Positions 52,626 through 61,150 of a stretch of DNA of 64,000 nt are shown here, piece after piece. The stretch is taken from contig JAHDLC010000010.1 in the NCBI GenBank assembly GCA_018436595.1, positions 1-64,000 on the forward strand, in the 5' to 3' direction. Every line of letters starts with the position of its first letter. The first letter of the stretch is position 1. Made by a program: the position numbers and the translations under genes. This stretch comes from Synergistaceae bacterium (lineage in GTDB: Bacteria > Synergistota > Synergistia > Synergistales > Aminobacteriaceae). The notes beneath the pieces are model-generated. The model was not told the origin of the DNA and ran no database searches. It saw only the letters and a list, made by a program, of their open reading frames with translations.

Positions 52626-53600
52626 ATGACACGGATTATCGGACTTCAGGACATAAAAAACGCGGCCGGGAGAATCGCCGGCAAGGTGCGGCGGACCCCC
52701 ATCCTGCGGGGAGACAAGCTTGACGCCCTGTGGGGCGCGGAGGTCTACTTCAAGCCGGAGAATCTCCAGCTTACGGGATCCTTCAAGATCCGTGGAGCTA
52801 CCAACAAGATCCTCTCCCTCACCGACGAGGAGCGGGCGAAGGGCATCATCGCCTCGTCCTCCGGGAACCACGCCCAGGGCGTGGCCTACGCGGCGAAGAT
52901 GCTCGGCATCAAGGCCACCCTCGTCCTTCCCGAGAACGCCCCCAAGTCGAAGATCGAGGGAACGAAGGCCCTCGGCGCTGAAGTGGTCCTGTACGGCTTC
53001 GACTCCATTCAGCGCTACAAGAAGCTCTACGAGATCAAGGCGGAAAAGGGCTACACCCTTGTCCACTCATACAACGACCCGGAACTCATCGCGGGCCAGG
53101 GCACGTCGGGCCTCGAGATCATTGAAGACCTTCCCGACGTGGACACCGTGGTGGTTCCCCTCGGCGGCGGCGGTCTCCTCGCCGGCGTAGCCGCGGCCAT
53201 CAAGGAGACACGGCCCTCCGTGAGGGTGGTCGCCGTGGAACCCGCCGGGATCCAGCGCTACGCCGAGAGCCGGAAGGCCGGGAAGCCCGTGGAGGTCCCC
53301 ATGGGCGCCACCCTCGCCGACGGTCTTATGATCACCATGACCGGCGAACACAACTATCCCCTCATCGACAAGTACGTGGACGAGATCGTTCCCGCCTCCG
53401 ACGAGTTCATTTACAAGGCTCTCATGGAGATTGTCTTCAAGAGCAAGCTGCTCGTGGAACCCTCCGCATCTGTGGGCGTGGCGGCGGCCCTCGAAGGCAG
53501 CTTCAAGGTGAAGCCGGGCGAAAAGATCTGCTTCTTCCTGTCCGGCGGCAACATCGACCCTGACAAGCTCGCGTCGTTCATAGCCCACGAAACGGCCTGA
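52626..53600 (+). CDS. tdcB: Threonine/serine ammonia-lyase (catabolic type)
   Basis: 324 residues. PLP enzyme converting threonine to 2-oxobutyrate and ammonia. PLP Lys54 in GSFKIRGATN, substrate loop SSGNHAQG (78-85), and the Gly-rich PLGGGGLLAG near residue 180. No C-terminal regulatory ACT domain, so it fits the shorter catabolic group rather than feedback-inhibited IlvA. It lies downstream of the Kor-Suc operon, which can use 2-oxobutyrate; a terminator follows. Confidence 0.94.
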   Translation: MTRIIGLQDIKNAAGRIAGKVRRTPILRGDKLDALWGAEVYFKPENLQLTGSFKIRGATNKILSLTDEERAKGIIASSSGNHAQGVAYAAKMLGIKATLVLPENAPKSKIEGTKALGAEVVLYGFDSIQRYKKLYEIKAEKGYTLVHSYNDPELIAGQGTSGLEIIEDLPDVDTVVVPLGGGGLLAGVAAAIKETRPSVRVVAVEPAGIQRYAESRKAGKPVEVPMGATLADGLMITMTGEHNYPLIDKYVDEIVPASDEFIYKALMEIVFKSKLLVEPSASVGVAAALEGSFKVKPGEKICFFLSGGNIDPDKLASFIAHETA

Positions 53601-53614
53601 GACTGAAAAGGACA

Positions 53615-53644
53615 AAAAAAGCCCGGGATTTCCCGGGCTTTTTT
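53615..53644 (+). terminator. Terminator after the threonine dehydratase gene
   Basis: AAAAAAGCCCGGGA (53615-53628) and TCCCGGGCTTTTTT (53631-53644), a 14-bp stem with a TT loop and T6 tail. Confidence 0.92.
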
Positions 53645-53680
53645 CTGTCCCGTGCTGTACGCCATGTCTGATATATCCGG

Positions 53681-53709
53681 TTGACGGAATCCCCAAAACA
53701 AATTACGAT
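53681..53709 (+). promoter_or_regulatory. Promoter of TAXI-TRAP system 1
   Basis: TTGACG (53681-53686), 17-base spacer, TACGAT (53704-53709), then a strong ribosome site AAGGAGGG before ATG 53750. Confidence 0.5.
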
Positions 53710-53749
53710 GTATATGCACCGGAAAACACTATCTGAAGGAGGGAATTTC

Positions 53750-54709
53750 ATGAAAAAGTTGTCCAAGATACTGGCGTTTCTTTCCATCGCGGCCCTTTTC
53801 GCCGCAGGCGCGGCCTTTGCGGCGCCCATGCAGCTCACCATGGGAACAGGCGGAACGGCTGGAACCTATTATCCCCTAGGCGGAGCCCTTTCCCAGATCA
53901 TCAGCGATAATTCAGGCGGTACCGTCAACATTACCGCCCAGTCCACAGGAGCCTCCATCGAAAACATCAACCTTCTTGCCGCAGGGGACGTGGACCTCAT
54001 CATCGTCCAGAACGACATGTCCGACTACGCCTACAACGGGACCGAGTTCTTCAAGGACCGGAAGATCGAAAACATCACCGCCATCGCCAGGCTCTATCCC
54101 GAGCACATCCAGGTCATCGCCTCCAAGGACAGCGGCATCAAGTCCATCGCCGACTTCAAGGGAAAGAATATCTCCGTGGGCGCTCCGGGAAGCGGAAACG
54201 AAGCCAACGTCCGCCAGATTCTTGACGCGTACGGTATCACCTATAATGACTTCAAGGCCCATTTCATTTCCTACGCCGAGACAACCGACCACTTCAAGGA
54301 CCGCCTCGTGGACGCCTTTTCCTACACCACCGGCGCTCCCAACCCCTCGATCCAGGACATCAGCACCCTTCAGGACCTCGTCTTCGTTCCCATCGACGGC
54401 GAGATAAGGGACAAGCTCATCGCGAAGTACCCCTTCCTCGCGAAGGAAGTCATTCCCGGAAACACCTACCGGGGACAGGACCAGCCCGTGGAGACCGTTG
54501 CTGTCCAGGCGATCCTGGCGGTGCGGAAGGAACTTCCCGAGGATGTGGTCTACACCATGACGAAGGCCCTTTTCCAGAACCTTGAGGCTGTCGGCAATGC
54601 TCACCACAAGGGCAAGAGCATCCTTCTGAGCAAGGCTCTTGACGGCATTTCCATTCCCGTGCATCCGGGCGCTGCCAAGTTCTTCAAGGAAGCGGGGCTT
54701 ATGAAATAG
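53750..54709 (+). CDS. TAXI-family TRAP solute-binding protein (system 1)
   Basis: 319 residues from ATG 53750. Signal peptide KKLSKILAFLSIAALFAAGAAFA. The TAXI signature (TMGTGGTAGTYYPLGGALS) begins the mature chain; later residues include SPGSGNEANVRQIL-like APGSGNE. TAXI proteins feed fused TRAP permeases and bind glutamate, 2-oxoglutarate or related acids where known. Followed by a hairpin (54726-54753), then a DUF1850 gene and a fused permease. Confidence 0.94.
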   Translation: MKKLSKILAFLSIAALFAAGAAFAAPMQLTMGTGGTAGTYYPLGGALSQIISDNSGGTVNITAQSTGASIENINLLAAGDVDLIIVQNDMSDYAYNGTEFFKDRKIENITAIARLYPEHIQVIASKDSGIKSIADFKGKNISVGAPGSGNEANVRQILDAYGITYNDFKAHFISYAETTDHFKDRLVDAFSYTTGAPNPSIQDISTLQDLVFVPIDGEIRDKLIAKYPFLAKEVIPGNTYRGQDQPVETVAVQAILAVRKELPEDVVYTMTKALFQNLEAVGNAHHKGKSILLSKALDGISIPVHPGAAKFFKEAGLMK

Positions 54710-54725
54710 GCTGAGAACCATTTTC

Positions 54726-54753
54726 GGGAGGCCTTCCTGAGCGGAGGCCTCCC
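54726..54753 (+). terminator. Hairpin between TAXI binding protein and DUF1850 genes
   Basis: GGGAGGCC (54726-54733) pairs with GGCCTCCC (54746-54753), 8 bp, with an extra inner TCC/GGA pairing, then TTCGTGCTTTTCC. A partial terminator is plausible. Its place mirrors the hairpins after dctP genes at 2033, 15904 and 29163. Confidence 0.65.
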
Positions 54754-54780
54754 TTCGTGCTTTTCCTGAGGGGGGAGTGG

Positions 54781-55269
54781 GTGTTGAACAGAAAAATCCT
54801 CTTGTACTGCTTTTTTCTCCTTTCCTTTCTTGTCCTGTTCTGTTCCCCGGCCCACTTTCTCATGATCAGAAGCGCAGACGGCTCCCTTCTCGCCGCATAT
54901 CCCTTGAGAGTCGGCGAGACGTTTTCGGTGAGGTACATTCATTCCGTACAGAAAACGCCCGTGCTGGAAGTGTTCCGTCTTGATTTCCGGGAGGGCATCG
55001 AGCTGAGAGAAACTGTCTACACGGATTTCGGGGCGGGGCTGCCGTATCTTCTGGAAGGAAACGAGGTTTTTGAGAGCGGGGGGGGGAAATTCCGGATATA
55101 CGGAATAGGAAGGCATCTTCCGGACATTGTTTTCCGTGTCGGCCGGTTCGCGGATTACCGTCTTCTGTTCCGCGAAAGGGACATTCCTTTCACTCAATTT
55201 GAAGAGCCGGGAAAACCTCTTCGTTTCACAGGAGGGAAAGGTCCTTATATTTTTTCTTTTTTTTATTGA
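54781..55269 (+). CDS. DUF1850 protein (TAXI-TRAP accessory)
   Basis: 162 residues from GTG 54781 (GGGGGGAG upstream). N-terminal membrane anchor (about residues 5-24). The DUF1850 core is RYIHSVQKTPVLEVFRL (about 52-68) and ETVYTDFGAGLP (about 78-89). DUF1850 genes typically lie between TAXI binding proteins and fused TRAP permeases, but the function is not established; an extracytoplasmic helper is likely. Only system 1 here has it. Confidence 0.85.
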   Translation: MLNRKILLYCFFLLSFLVLFCSPAHFLMIRSADGSLLAAYPLRVGETFSVRYIHSVQKTPVLEVFRLDFREGIELRETVYTDFGAGLPYLLEGNEVFESGGGKFRIYGIGRHLPDIVFRVGRFADYRLLFRERDIPFTQFEEPGKPLRFTGGKGPYIFSFFY

Positions 55270-55289
55270 TTCCCTGAGGAGGAACGGTC

Positions 55290-57275
55290 ATGGTGGAAAA
55301 CAACGATGTGAAACCGCAGCAGGAAATTTTTGATTCAACAGCGGCGGAAAAGGCAGCGGAGACAATTGATGTCGAAAAGATTCTCGAAAAATATGACCGG
55401 GAGTCGACTACCCGGACGCTCACCCCGTCCTGGACGGGCATCGTCAAGATTATCTGCATTCTTTTCTCCCTCTTCCAGCTCTATACCGCGGCTTTCGGGG
55501 TATACGAGGCCCAGATCCAGCGTTCCGTGCACCTTGCCTTTGTTCTCGTCCTCGTGTACCTTCTGTACCCGGCCAGGCTGAGCCAGAGAAAAACGGGCCT
55601 GAAGGTGACCGACGTGATTTTCGCAGCCCTCGGGCTGGCGGTTGGTGCCTACGTCGTCATCGAATACACCGACCTCATGATGAGGGCGGGACTTCCCACC
55701 ACAGGAGACATCGTGTTCGGCGGCATCTGCATCCTGCTGGTGCTCGAAGCGTCCCGCAGGGTTGTCGGGCTCCCCATCACGATTGTCGGCATAGTCTTCC
55801 TCGCCTATGCCTACTTCGGGCCCTATTTCCCCGGGATGTTCGCCCACAGGGGATTCTCCTACACCAGGATCATCACCCACATGTACGTGACCACCGAGGG
55901 AATCCTGGGAATGCCCCTGGGAGTCGCCTCCACCTTCGTGTACCTCTTCATCCTCTTCGGCGCTTTCCTGCATAAAACCGGCCTGGGCAAATTCTTCATC
56001 GACCTCGCCCTGGCGGCCACGGGCCACAGGATAGGAGGTCCGGCAAAAGTCGCGGTTATGGCGAGCGGCCTTTTCGGCACCATATCGGGCAGCTCCGTGG
56101 CAAACGTCGTCACCACCGGCACATTCACCATCCCCCTCATGAAGAGCATCGGATACAAGGCAGAATTCGCCGGTGCCGTGGAGGCCGCGGCATCCACGGG
56201 AGGGCAGCTCATGCCCCCCATCATGGGAGCGGCCGCTTTCGTCATGTCCCAGTTCATCGGAATCAGCTATATCGAAATAGCCATCGCGGCAGCCCTTCCG
56301 GCAATTCTCTACTACCTCGCGGTGGGGCTCATGGTTCATTTCGAGGCAAAGCGGCTCGGTCTCAAGGGGATACCCAAGGAAAATCTTCCCCAGGTGAAAA
56401 AGGTTTTCGCCGAAGGATGGCACCTTCTTCTTCCGCTCTTTGTCATCGTCTATCTTCTCGTCAAGGGGTACACCCCCCTGAGAGCTGCTCTCGTCTGCAT
56501 CATAGTGACGGTCGCCATCGCCATGCTGCGAAAGAACACCAGGCTCAATGGAAAGGACATCCTCGATGCCCTTGAGAACGGCGCCCGGTCGGCCATAGGC
56601 GTTTCGGCGGCCTGCGCATGCGCCGGGATCATCATCGGCGTGGTCACCCTTACCGGCGTCGGGCTCAAGATCGCCAACGGCATCGTGGTGCTCTCCGGCG
56701 GCAGCTTTTTCTTCACCCTTGTCCTCACCATGATCGCTTCCATCATCCTCGGCATGGGGCTTCCCACCACGGCGAAGTACATCGTGCTGGCGTCCATGGC
56801 GGCTCCCGCCATCATGAAGTTCGGCGTGCCCATACTGGCGGCCCATCTCTTCATCTTCTACTTCGGCATCGTCGCCGACCTCACTCCCCCTGTCGCCCTG
56901 GCGGCCTACGCCGGAGCGGGGGTGGCGGGAGGAGATCCCGTAAAAACCGGCTTCAACGGTCTGAAGCTTGCCCTGGCAGGCTTCATGATTCCTTACATCT
57001 TCGTCTACAACCCGGGGCTTCTCCTCATCGACACCACCCTCCCCGAAATTATCCTGATGATCGGGACCTCCCTGCTCGGGGCCTTTGCTCTCGCCCTTGG
57101 CGGCTCAGGATACTGGATGAGGAACCTCAACATTCTCGAGCGGATCATCTTCTTCGGAGCGGCGGTCACGCTCATTTTCCCGGGAGTTGTGACTGACTCC
57201 GTCGGAGTCGGGATAATGGCCGTCATGTGGTTCCTGCAGAAGCGTTCGGTGAAAAATCTGCCGCAGCAGTCCTGA
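55290..57275 (+). CDS. TRAP transporter fused permease, 4TM/12TM (system 1)
   Basis: 661 residues. A fusion of a Q-like 4-helix part (about residues 50-170) and an M-like 12-helix part (about 180-655), as usual for TAXI systems. The DctM-like signature region includes SGSSVANVVTTGTFTIPLMK, with STGGQLMPPIMGA and a second-half GLPTTAKYIVLA and LTPPVALAAYAGAG. The first 45 residues are soluble and acidic. A strong terminator follows, so system 2 is transcribed separately. Confidence 0.95.
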   Translation: MVENNDVKPQQEIFDSTAAEKAAETIDVEKILEKYDRESTTRTLTPSWTGIVKIICILFSLFQLYTAAFGVYEAQIQRSVHLAFVLVLVYLLYPARLSQRKTGLKVTDVIFAALGLAVGAYVVIEYTDLMMRAGLPTTGDIVFGGICILLVLEASRRVVGLPITIVGIVFLAYAYFGPYFPGMFAHRGFSYTRIITHMYVTTEGILGMPLGVASTFVYLFILFGAFLHKTGLGKFFIDLALAATGHRIGGPAKVAVMASGLFGTISGSSVANVVTTGTFTIPLMKSIGYKAEFAGAVEAAASTGGQLMPPIMGAAAFVMSQFIGISYIEIAIAAALPAILYYLAVGLMVHFEAKRLGLKGIPKENLPQVKKVFAEGWHLLLPLFVIVYLLVKGYTPLRAALVCIIVTVAIAMLRKNTRLNGKDILDALENGARSAIGVSAACACAGIIIGVVTLTGVGLKIANGIVVLSGGSFFFTLVLTMIASIILGMGLPTTAKYIVLASMAAPAIMKFGVPILAAHLFIFYFGIVADLTPPVALAAYAGAGVAGGDPVKTGFNGLKLALAGFMIPYIFVYNPGLLLIDTTLPEIILMIGTSLLGAFALALGGSGYWMRNLNILERIIFFGAAVTLIFPGVVTDSVGVGIMAVMWFLQKRSVKNLPQQS

Positions 57276-57297
57276 TCTTCCGTTTTCTGCCTATGCA

Positions 57298-57330
57298 GCA
57301 GGTCCTGTTTGCAGGACCTGCTTTTTTTTT
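57298..57330 (+). terminator. Terminator of TAXI-TRAP system 1
   Basis: 10-bp perfect stem (GCAGGTCCTG, 57298-57307, with CAGGACCTGC, 57312-57321), TTTG loop, nine T. Confidence 0.95.
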
Positions 57331-57364
57331 GGGAGGGAGCCAAAATCAGGATACATTATACATA

Positions 57365-57393
57365 TTGCTTTTCCCGGAGAGTACGTATAGAAT
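57365..57393 (+). promoter_or_regulatory. Promoter of TAXI-TRAP system 2
   Basis: TTGCTT (57365-57370), 17-base spacer, TAGAAT (57388-57393). About 65 bases before ATG 57460, which has GGAGGG upstream. Confidence 0.5.
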
Positions 57394-57459
57394 ATATTAT
57401 GCATCAAATATAAGGGGCACTCTGTCAACATTTTAGTTCATCATTTTGGAGGGAATCGA

Positions 57460-59433
57460 ATGGCAAGGGAATTCGGCGTCACCGAGTGCGAACCGGCAAC
57501 CCAGGGAGAGGCGGTCCTGCGGAAAGCCACCAAGGAGTGCAGCTACCGTACGGAACTGGCTCCATTCTGGACCACGGCGATTATCGTGCTGTCCTGCGTT
57601 TTCATCCTGTACCACCTGATCACCTCGCGGTTCGGCATGCCGCCCATGTTCAAGCACAGGGCCATCCATCTCGGCTTCATCCTCTGCCTTGTCTGGATGT
57701 ACTACCCCGCGTCGAAACGGTCGATCCAGTCAAGGCCCAGCGCCGTCGACATGGTGCTTATCGCGGCTTCCATCGCCGTCTGCGGCTACACGGTCTTCAA
57801 CGTCGACGCCTTCGCTCTCCGGGGGGGCGTGGCTCTCCAGAGGGACTACTATTTCGGTGCGGTGGCCATTCTCCTCGTTCTGGAGGCCTGCCGGAGAGTC
57901 GCGGGAAAGGGCCTGCTTATCCTGGCCATCGTTTTCCTTCTCTATGCCCTTCTCGGGCGGCATATCCCAGGGGTTCTTTCTCACAGAGGATATACCATAG
58001 AGAGAATCATCTACCAGATGTACCTGACCACGGAAGGGATCTACGGCCTCCCCATCGGCATCGCGGCCACTTACCTGGTCCTTTTCATCGTCTTTTCCTC
58101 CTTCCTTGAGAAGAGCGGGCTCGGTACCCTCTTCAACGACGTCTCCCTCGCCCTCGGCGGCAGGCTCGTCGGCGGTCCCGCCAAGGTGGCCGTCATCGGC
58201 AGCGGCCTCGTGGGCATGATCAGCGGCAGCGCGGCCACCAACGTCGCGACTTCCGGAGCTTTTACCATCCCTCTCATGAAAAAGATCGGCTACAAGCCCT
58301 ATTTCGCAGGGGCCATCGAAGCCGCTGCCTCCACGGGCGGCCAGATCATGCCCCCCATCATGGGCACAGGAGCCTTCATCATGGCGGAATTCCTGGGTGT
58401 CCCATACATCTCCATAGCGGCGGCGGCCATCATTCCCGCCGTTCTGTACTTCGCCGCCGTCTTCTTCCAGGTCGACCTCAGGGCGAGGAAAATCGGCCTG
58501 AAGGGCATGGCCAAGGAAGATCTTCCCGACGTGAAGAAGACCGTCCTGCGGTACGGCCACATGTTCCTGCCCATCGTCATTCTCGTCGTCCTGCTCATGC
58601 AGCATTTCACGCCTCTCTACGCCGCTTTTTATTCGATTCTCGTGACCTGGATCCTTTCCTTTCTGAGGAAGGAAACCCGCATGGGCGTCGACAAGCTCAT
58701 TCCGCTCGCGGTTTCGTCGGCAAGGTCCTGCCTGAGCCTCAGCGTGGCCATGGCCAATGCGGGGTTCGTGGTGGCCGTCCTGTCCATGACCGGAATAGGC
58801 ATCATCCTCGCAGACAACATCGTCGCCCTTTCACACGGAAGCCTCTTCGTCACCCTGGTGCTCTGCATGGTGGTCTCCATCGTCCTCGGCATGGGGCTCC
58901 CGACGAGCGCATGCTACATTATCGCCGCCACCATCGCGGTCCCCATTCTTCACGAGATGAAGGTTCCCGGTCTCCAGGCCCACTTCTTTGTCTTCTACTT
59001 CGCCTGCCTTTCGACGGTTACCCCTCCGGTGGCCCTGGCCTCCTACGTCGCGGCCGGCATGTCCGGCGCCGGGACAAACGAAGTCGGCTGGGCAGCCTTC
59101 AAGCTGGCCCTCGCAGGGTTCATCGTCCCCTTTTTCTTCATCTACGCGCCTGCCATCCTGCTTATCGCTGACAGCGCCGCGGTTATCGCCTGGGCAGCCG
59201 TATCCGGCCTTCTGGGGGCAGCCCTGCTTTCGGTCGCCGTGGAGGGATTCCTGTTTATCCGGCTTCCGTGGCTGCTCCGCATCGTCTTTTTTGCGGCGGC
59301 ATTGTCCCTCATCGCCCCCGGTCTCAACTCGGACCTGATCGGTTTCGGCCTTACCGCGACAGGGCTTGCGGGAACCCTTATTCTTCGGAAGAAATACGGA
59401 GGCACCCGGGATAATGAACCCGGTACAATGTAA
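57460..59433 (+). CDS. TRAP transporter fused permease, 4TM/12TM (system 2)
   Basis: 657 residues with the same 4+12 helix plan as the upstream permease and clear similarity (SGSAATNVATSGAFTIPLMK, STGGQIMPPIMGTGAF, GLPTSACYIIAA, VTPPVALASYVAAG). The order is permease then binding protein, the reverse of system 1. No DUF1850 gene accompanies it. Probably an old tandem duplication with rearrangement and a different ligand. Confidence 0.95.
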   Translation: MAREFGVTECEPATQGEAVLRKATKECSYRTELAPFWTTAIIVLSCVFILYHLITSRFGMPPMFKHRAIHLGFILCLVWMYYPASKRSIQSRPSAVDMVLIAASIAVCGYTVFNVDAFALRGGVALQRDYYFGAVAILLVLEACRRVAGKGLLILAIVFLLYALLGRHIPGVLSHRGYTIERIIYQMYLTTEGIYGLPIGIAATYLVLFIVFSSFLEKSGLGTLFNDVSLALGGRLVGGPAKVAVIGSGLVGMISGSAATNVATSGAFTIPLMKKIGYKPYFAGAIEAAASTGGQIMPPIMGTGAFIMAEFLGVPYISIAAAAIIPAVLYFAAVFFQVDLRARKIGLKGMAKEDLPDVKKTVLRYGHMFLPIVILVVLLMQHFTPLYAAFYSILVTWILSFLRKETRMGVDKLIPLAVSSARSCLSLSVAMANAGFVVAVLSMTGIGIILADNIVALSHGSLFVTLVLCMVVSIVLGMGLPTSACYIIAATIAVPILHEMKVPGLQAHFFVFYFACLSTVTPPVALASYVAAGMSGAGTNEVGWAAFKLALAGFIVPFFFIYAPAILLIADSAAVIAWAAVSGLLGAALLSVAVEGFLFIRLPWLLRIVFFAAALSLIAPGLNSDLIGFGLTATGLAGTLILRKKYGGTRDNEPGTM

Positions 59434-59506
59434 CAGACAGCAGCAAATGCACAAAAATGTGGGGTAACCCCACAAAGACGGGCAAAGCCCAAAAGGAGGA
59501 TGAAAC

Positions 59507-60475
59507 ATGTTGAAAGGAAGAAAGATGATTCTGGCGGTTGGGGTTCTTGCGCTGTTCCTGTTCAGCGGCGCCGCGTTTGCCGTAACCCATATCACCATGG
59601 GAACGGCCGGCGTGGGCGGAATGAACTATCCCGTCGGGATGGCCATGGCCAAGATCTGGAATGCCAACATCAAGGACATGAAAGCCGTCGCCATCGCTAC
59701 CGCAGGCGCCGTCCAGAACATCGACATGATCCGGACGAAGGACATCGAAGTGGCGGTCTGCAGGGCCAACGAGGCCTACCGTGCCTTCAACGGCATCGAG
59801 AAGTACGAGGGCAAGCCCCATTCCTGGCTCCGTGCCCTTACCGGCGGCGTCATGTTCGACGCCAAGACGGTGGTGGCCCTGAAGGACGAGGGCATCACGT
59901 CCATTAAGGACTTCAAGGGCAAGAGAGTCGCCGTCGGACCCGTTGGAAGCGGCGGCGAGCTTGACGCCCGGGAAATCCTCGCGGCCTACGGCCTGACCTA
60001 CAAGGACATCACCCCCGAGTACGTGGAAGCCAGCCAGGCCGTCGACATGATGTCCGACGGTCTGATCCAGGGCGCCATCCTCGGCTTCACTCCCGGCGCC
60101 TCCGCCATCAGCGAACTCATGGTCACCGGCAAGGTCATCATTCTTCCCATCGAGGAAGAGGGATACCAGGCCCTGAAGAAGATAAACCCCCTCATCGACA
60201 AGAGAGTCCTGAAGGCCGGAACCTACCCGAACCAGGACTACGACGTGGAAACCTGCGGCGATCCCGCCGACCTCATCATCACCAGGGAAGATATCCCCGA
60301 GGACCTCGTTTACCAGATGACCAAGTCCCTCTATGAGAACCTCGATGGAGTCCGCAGCGTGGCGGCGGCAGTCCGCGGCTTCGGTCCCGATCTTGTGGCC
60401 GAACCCGACAAGATGCTGATTCCCTATCATCCCGGCGCTCTCCGCTACTTCAAGGAAGCCGGAATCCTGAAGTAA
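59507..60475 (+). CDS. TAXI-family TRAP solute-binding protein (system 2)
   Basis: 322 residues, AAAAGGAGG before ATG 59507. Signal peptide ends near FSGAAFA. The mature chain starts THITMGTAGVGGMNYPVGM, a variant of the TAXI motif (GTGGxxGxYYP), so the binding pocket lining differs from system 1. Later YVEASQAVDMMSDGLI and YHPGALRYF match the family. Last gene of its transcript; a terminator follows. Confidence 0.93.
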   Translation: MLKGRKMILAVGVLALFLFSGAAFAVTHITMGTAGVGGMNYPVGMAMAKIWNANIKDMKAVAIATAGAVQNIDMIRTKDIEVAVCRANEAYRAFNGIEKYEGKPHSWLRALTGGVMFDAKTVVALKDEGITSIKDFKGKRVAVGPVGSGGELDAREILAAYGLTYKDITPEYVEASQAVDMMSDGLIQGAILGFTPGASAISELMVTGKVIILPIEEEGYQALKKINPLIDKRVLKAGTYPNQDYDVETCGDPADLIITREDIPEDLVYQMTKSLYENLDGVRSVAAAVRGFGPDLVAEPDKMLIPYHPGALRYFKEAGILK

Positions 60476-60492
60476 GACAGACCTGCTTCAAG

Positions 60493-60538
60493 GGATGCGA
60501 AAAACCCCGGGGGGAATCTCCGGGGTTTTTTTGCATCC
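60493..60538 (+). terminator. Terminator of TAXI-TRAP system 2
   Basis: AAAAACCCCGG (60500-60510) with CCGGGGTTTTT (60520-60530), inside an outer GGATGC/GCATCC pairing; T7 run. Confidence 0.92.
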
Positions 60539-60584
60539 CCATGCCCCGTAGTTCCCCCGGGATGGTCTCCTGCCGGAAACGGGT

Positions 60585-60590
60585 ATAATC
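60585..60590 (+). promoter_or_regulatory. Putative -10 of the DUF523 gene
   Basis: TATAAT in GGGTATAATCAA, about 45 bases before the start. No good -35. Confidence 0.35.
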
Positions 60591-60632
60591 AATACACGGT
60601 CCTGCGGAACAACGGAAAGGGGAGACCAGTGC

Positions 60633-61058
60633 TTGAAAATACTTGTCAGTGCGTGCCTTCTGGGCGTGAACTGCAGATATGACGGAGGAGGCGCGTTGAA
60701 TAACAGCGTTCTTGCTCTGATGGAACGGCATGAGCTGATTCCCGTCTGCCCGGAACTTCTGGGGGGGCTTCCCACGCCGAGGGAGCCTGCGGAAATATCC
60801 GTCGGCAGGGTCCGGACCATCAGCGGAATTGACGTGACGGAGCAGTACGGGAGAGGAGCCGCCGAGTCGCTTCGTCTTGCGCTCCTGTTCGGTTGCTCCG
60901 CCGCCCTTCTGAAGGAGAGAAGCCCGTCCTGCGGAGCGGGCATGGTCTATGACGGAACCTTCTCCGGAAAACTGGTGCCCGGCGACGGTTTCACGGCCAG
61001 GCTGCTCCGGAGCAGGGGAATACGGGTTATTCCGGAAAGCGGGATCGGGGAGCTGTAG
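60633..61058 (+). CDS. DUF523 protein
   Basis: 141 residues starting at TTG 60633, with AAAGGGGAG upstream. DUF523 motifs: SACLLGVNCRYDG (about residues 6-18), PVCPELLGGLPTPR (about 37-50) and KERSPSCGAGMVYDG (about 93-107), each with a conserved Cys. Function unknown; metal or thiol chemistry is suggested by the cysteines. A 12-base sequence is tandemly repeated across its stop codon (61046-61070). Not obviously linked to the ABC transporter that follows on the other strand. Confidence 0.93.
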   Translation: MKILVSACLLGVNCRYDGGGALNNSVLALMERHELIPVCPELLGGLPTPREPAEISVGRVRTISGIDVTEQYGRGAAESLRLALLFGCSAALLKERSPSCGAGMVYDGTFSGKLVPGDGFTARLLRSRGIRVIPESGIGEL

Positions 61059-61070
61059 CGGGGAGCTGTA
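61046..61070. repeat. Tandem duplication at the DUF523 stop
   Basis: CGGGGAGCTGTA occurs at 61046-61057 and again at 61059-61070, a 13-base period. The stop codon TAG is within the first copy's end. Confidence 0.7.
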
Positions 61071-61077
61071 CCGTCAG

Positions 61078-61118
61078 GTCAAGGGGGATAGGGACCGGGT
61101 GTCCCCATCCCCCTTGAC
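61078..61118. terminator. Hairpin between convergent DUF523 and ABC genes
   Basis: 12-bp stem (GTCAAGGGGGAT, 61078-61089, with ATCCCCCTTGAC, 61107-61118) with an inner GGGAC/GTCCC stem. Weak T run. Likely shared terminator. Confidence 0.7.
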
Positions 61119-61150
61119 GTTTCTGGACCCGGGGCTTCTTTTTCCTCCTT

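Noticed and set aside
55335-56846. 503-codon antisense frame over the fused TRAP permease
   Set aside because: Same shadow effect; charged low-complexity peptide opposite membrane helices.
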